Shown one piece after another: positions 61,339-64,000 of a DNA stretch of 64,000 nt. Under the pieces are notes generated by a model, which saw nothing but the letters and a program-made list of their open reading frames with translations, was not told the origin of the DNA and ran no database searches. Origin of the DNA: JBLHZY01 sp050633265. Lineage in GTDB: Bacteria; Pseudomonadota; Alphaproteobacteria; Rhodobacterales; Rhodobacteraceae. Numbering within the stretch: position 1 is the first letter of the stretch; the number at the start of each line of letters is the position of its first letter. The translations under genes were made by a program, and so were the position numbers. Where the stretch lies: contig JBOEGE010000001.1 of assembly GCA_050633265.1 (NCBI GenBank), positions 434,001-498,000 on the forward strand, in the 5' to 3' direction.

Positions 61339-62600
61339 CAGGCCTGAACCTTCTTCAGAACAAGCGAGGCATTCGTGCCGCCAAAGCCAAAGCTGTTGGA
61401 CAGGGCCACATCAATTTTGCGCTCTTGCTTGGCATTAGCCGCCAAATTCAGGCGCGGTGTCACGGCCGGATTATCAAGGTTGATCGTCGGCGGCGCGACC
61501 TGATCACGGATCGCCAAAGCACAGAAGATCGCCTCAACCGATCCCGCCGCGCCCAATAGGTGCCCGATAGAGGATTTGGTCGAACTCATCGTCGCTGTAT
61601 CGGCCGCATCGCCAAGCATCCGCTCAACAGCGCCAAGCTCGATCGTATCGGCCATGGTCGAAGTGCCATGCGCGTTGATGTAATCAATATCCGCAGGTGT
61701 GATGCCCGCACGCGCAATCGCGGCTTCCATGGCGCGAAAACCGCCATCGCCATCCTCAGACGGCGCGGTGATATGATAGGCATCGCCCGAAAGCCCATAG
61801 CCCGCCACTTCGGCGTAAATCTTTGCACCGCGCGCAACCGCATGCTCGTATTCCTCAAGCACAACAATGCCCGCACCCTCGCCCATCACAAACCCATCGC
61901 GATCCGCATCATAAGGGCGGCTCGCGGTTTTGGGATTGTCCGTGCCCTTGGTGCTCAGGGCTTTGCAGGCGTTAAACCCGGCAATGCCAAGCTCGCAAAT
62001 CGCCGCTTCCGCACCGCCCGCAACCATAACATCCGCATCCCCAAGCATGATAAGGCGCGCCGCATCGCCAATCGCATGTGCGCCCGTTGAACAAGCCGTT
62101 ACAACCGAATGGTTCGGGCCCTTAAAGCCGTATTTGATGCTCACCTGGCCGGAAATCAAATTGATCAAAGAGCCCGGAATAAAGAACGGCGAAACCCGCC
62201 GCGGCCCCTTTTCCTTCAGCAAAATCGCCGTATCGGCAATCGAGGAAAGCCCGCCAATGCCAGAGCCGATCAAAACACCCGTGCGCAGCAAATCTTCCTC
62301 CGCCTCAGGCATCCAATCCGCATCGCGAAGCGCCTGTGTCGAAGCGGCAATCCCGAAAAGGATGAAATCATCAACTTTGCGCTGCTCTTTTGGCTCCATC
62401 CAATCATCGGGGTTAAACGTGCCATCGCTGCCATCGCCACGCGGCACTTCGCAAGCGTAATTCGTGCCCAAATGGCTCGCATCAAACCGCTGGATCGTGC
62501 CCGCGCCGCTCTCGCCCGCCAAAAGCCGGCTCCACGTCTCCTCAACACCGCAAGCCAACGGCGTGACCAAACCCAATCCTGTGATAACCACTCGGCGCAT
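61338..62600 (-). CDS. fabF: Beta-ketoacyl-ACP synthase II
   Basis: The 420-residue elongating enzyme of fatty acid synthesis has the Cys-His-His triad: VTACSTGAHAIGDA, NAHGTSTMADTIEL, and SIGHLLGAAGSVEA. The frame is 24 codons longer, but 62600 gives the standard RRVVITGLGLVTP start. It condenses malonyl-ACP with acyl-ACP and is followed by overlapping mltG. Confidence 0.97.
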   Translation of the reverse strand: MRRVVITGLGLVTPLACGVEETWSRLLAGESGAGTIQRFDASHLGTNYACEVPRGDGSDGTFNPDDWMEPKEQRKVDDFILFGIAASTQALRDADWMPEAEEDLLRTGVLIGSGIGGLSSIADTAILLKEKGPRRVSPFFIPGSLINLISGQVSIKYGFKGPNHSVVTACSTGAHAIGDAARLIMLGDADVMVAGGAEAAICELGIAGFNACKALSTKGTDNPKTASRPYDADRDGFVMGEGAGIVVLEEYEHAVARGAKIYAEVAGYGLSGDAYHITAPSEDGDGGFRAMEAAIARAGITPADIDYINAHGTSTMADTIELGAVERMLGDAADTATMSSTKSSIGHLLGAAGSVEAIFCALAIRDQVAPPTINLDNPAVTPRLNLAANAKQERKIDVALSNSFGFGGTNASLVLKKVQA

Positions 62601-62723
62601 GAACTGCCCCCCTTTTTTGTAACTCAACCCCTGATTACACGGCATTGCATGGATGGAAAAGAGCAAGCACACGCCCCATCGGCAAAATTCGCCCGGATCA
62701 GCGGCCCATCAACGCAGGCTTTG

Positions 62724-62746
62724 CTTTTTCTTGGCCCAAATACTCA
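62724..62746 (+). repeat. Dispersed intergenic element, copy 4
   Basis: CTTTTTCTTGG-N5-AAATACTC, in plus orientation. Confidence 0.7.
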
Positions 62747-62858
62747 AAAAAGCCAAAGGCGCAAATCCCCCCTCAAAAACCGCGCACAACCGCCACCCAA
62801 TCCCCAAACCAGAGCAAAACCAGGTCCAAACCCGCCAATCAAACAGCCCGCAACCCAT

Positions 62859-62892
62859 CAAAAAAGCGCGCCCGGTTGCCCGAACGCGCCTC
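62859..62892 (-). terminator. Terminator of acpP
   Basis: GCGCG-TTCGG / CCGGG-CGCGC closes on a GCAA loop, and the minus strand ends in TTTTTT. It begins about 30 nt after acpP. Confidence 0.85.
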
Positions 62893-62921
62893 AATTCTCA
62901 TAGCTCTAAGGGAAAAACCGC

Positions 62922-63155
62922 CTAAGAAGCTTCAGTGATGAATTTCACTGCATCGCCAAAAGTCTGAATGGTTTCAGCCGCATCATCAGGGATTTCGATG
63001 CCGAACTCTTCTTCAAACGCCATGACCAACTCAACAGTATCAAGGCTGTCGGCGCCAAGATCATCAATGAACGAAGCCGTTTGCGTTACTTTGTCCTCTT
63101 CGACGCCGAGATGCTCAACGACGATTTTCTTTACGCGATCTGCGATGTCGCTCAT
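62922..63155 (-). CDS. acpP: Acyl carrier protein
   Basis: The 77-residue acidic protein carries fatty acid intermediates on a phosphopantetheine arm at S37 in GADSLDTVELVM. Sequence and length are standard. It sits between fabG and fabF with its own terminator, so high separate expression is likely. Confidence 0.97.
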   Translation of the reverse strand: MSDIADRVKKIVVEHLGVEEDKVTQTASFIDDLGADSLDTVELVMAFEEEFGIEIPDDAAETIQTFGDAVKFITEAS

Positions 63156-63535
63156 GGTCTTTCCTCACGTTCTAATCGGGGCATACCGCCCGCTTTTGCT
63201 TTTGGCCAATGGCCGCTCACCCAAACATTTTCATGCCCAAGTCTGGCCTGCAAACAGCGCAAACCAGTAAAATCTTCGCTCCCTTTAGCACACTCGCGCG
63301 CTATGGCAAATGCTTTGTCGGATGCTCCAACATGTTGGGGAATGCGTATAACCTGTCAACCCCGGACCACAAGATAGGCGCATAACGCAGCGCCCAACGC
63401 CCAGATAGGCCCCAAACCGCGCCCAGAGCCCGCAAAAGCCGCCCACGCCAAGCCCCTGCGCCAAGCCCCTGCGGCAAAACGCAAATCCCGCCCGCCCTTC
63501 AAAGCACGCGCCAAAATTCTGTGGCGATTTGCGCC
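63156..63535. other. Gene-free spacer between fabG and acpP
   Basis: It should contain the acpP promoter. A TTGACA on minus (63354-63359) and a 12-bp perfect palindrome CCAACATGTTGG (63327-63338) are near it. A 13-bp direct repeat, CGCCAAGCCCCTG twice, lies at 63446-63471. No gene is supported. Confidence 0.45.
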
Positions 63536-64000
63536 CTAAAGCATCGCCATCCCGCCATTCACATGCAAAGTCGCGCCCGTCATATAGCCCGCCTCCGCAC
63601 TGGCCAGATACAAAACCGCCGCCGCGATCTCATCCGCCTCGCCCATCCGCCCAGCCGGCACTTGGGTCAAAATCCCGGTCTTCTGGTCGTCATTCAGCTT
63701 GTCGGTCATCGCTGTGGTGATAAAGCCGGGCGCGACGCAATTGGCGGTGATCCCGCGGCTCGCCACCTCATAAGCAATGCTCTTGGTCATCCCAACAACC
63801 CCCGCCTTGGAGGCCGCATAATTGGCCTGCCCAGGGTTGCCCGTGGCCCCAACAATGGAGGAGATATTGATAATCCGCCCCCAACGCGCCTTCATCATCC
63901 CGCGCATCACACCCCGGCAAAGCCGCATGGTCGAGGTCAGGTTCACATCAATCACCGAAGACCAATCCTCATCCGACATGCGCATGAAAATCTGATCGCG
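63536..64000 (-). CDS. fabG: 3-oxoacyl-ACP reductase (partial)
   Basis: Only the C-terminal 154 residues lie in the window. The frame continues past 64000, where it reads RDQIFMRMSDEDW, an internal FabG motif. Present are NISSIVGATGNPGQANYAASKAG with the catalytic Tyr and Lys, and the C-terminal YMTGATLHVNGGMAML. It reduces 3-oxoacyl-ACP with NADPH. The N-terminal Rossmann motif is outside the window. Confidence 0.95.
   Translation of the reverse strand, partial: RDQIFMRMSDEDWSSVIDVNLTSTMRLCRGVMRGMMKARWGRIINISSIVGATGNPGQANYAASKAGVVGMTKSIAYEVASRGITANCVAPGFITTAMTDKLNDDQKTGILTQVPAGRMGEADEIAAAVLYLASAEAGYMTGATLHVNGGMAML

Larger units (their letters stand above)
62601..62921. other. Gene-free spacer between acpP and fabF
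   Basis: It carries the acpP terminator (62859-62892) and copy 4 of the dispersed element (62724-62746). The latter is followed by AAAAAGCC AAAGGCGCAAA, also present beside copy 1. No gene can be supported; the fabF promoter should lie here. Confidence 0.5.

Overview
The window is high-GC chromosomal DNA from an alphaproteobacterium, almost certainly of the Rhodobacteraceae (Rhodobacterales). The evidence is a gene-transfer-agent (GTA) cluster in the Rhodobacter capsulatus order, a DUF4167 protein, pyruvate dehydrogenase E1 beta with its own lipoyl domain, the lptF-lptG-lptD-surA-pdxA-rsmA run, and Rhodobacteraceae-style TRAP transport. I saw no tRNA, rRNA, insertion sequence, integrase or CRISPR array. 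The last gene (fabG) is cut by the window edge.

Layout. 0.3-7 kb: a possible small ORF, a TfoX C-terminal domain protein, ndk, an ABC-F ATPase, MarC, a membrane-anchored retropepsin, holC and pepA. 7.2-15.3 kb: an envelope biogenesis operon with overlapping genes (lptF, lptG, lptD, surA, pdxA, rsmA). 15.7-20.1 kb (minus): DUF4167, prmC, prfA, DUF1499 and an agmatinase-family ureohydrolase. 20.3-29.3 kb: a catabolic island with amidohydrolase, enoyl-CoA hydratase, TRAP transporter (dctP, dctQ, dctM), feruloyl-CoA-synthase-like ligase, SDR dehydrogenase, MarR regulator and a frameshifted DUF3237 gene. Its gene set fits CoA-dependent beta-oxidative shortening of hydroxycinnamates. Matching 21-bp operator-like sites lie in front of both gene groups.

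29.3-34.5 kb: SulP anion transporter, persulfide dioxygenase-like metallo-hydrolase with two YeeE/YedE membrane proteins, and two cyclophilins. 34.7-42.4 kb: central carbon metabolism (pgk, SDR, class I fructose-bisphosphate aldolase), an FtsB-like protein, and a pdhA-VOC-pdhB-pdhC operon. 42.5-43.3 kb: cysE.

43.5-58.5 kb (minus): a full GTA structural cluster: small and large terminase, portal, protease, capsid, connector genes, tail tube, tape measure, baseplate and hub proteins, NlpC/P60 peptidase, the 1305-residue host-specificity protein and a DUF2793 fibre-type protein. It has no integrase, replication or lysis genes. Directly upstream on the same strand is a Xre/MbcA-RES toxin-antitoxin pair. 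Between that pair and the first GTA gene sits a terminator-like hairpin with a GCAA tetraloop and seven T's. 60.2-64 kb (minus): mltG, fabF, acpP and partial fabG.

Intergenic spacers are unusually rich in short tandem repeats with 9-23 bp periods. The most striking are a 10-bp periodic array after the ABC-F gene and five hairpin-forming 22-23 bp units between lptD and surA. A dispersed element (CTTTTTCTTGG, then about 5 nt, then AAATACTC) recurs in at least four spacers.
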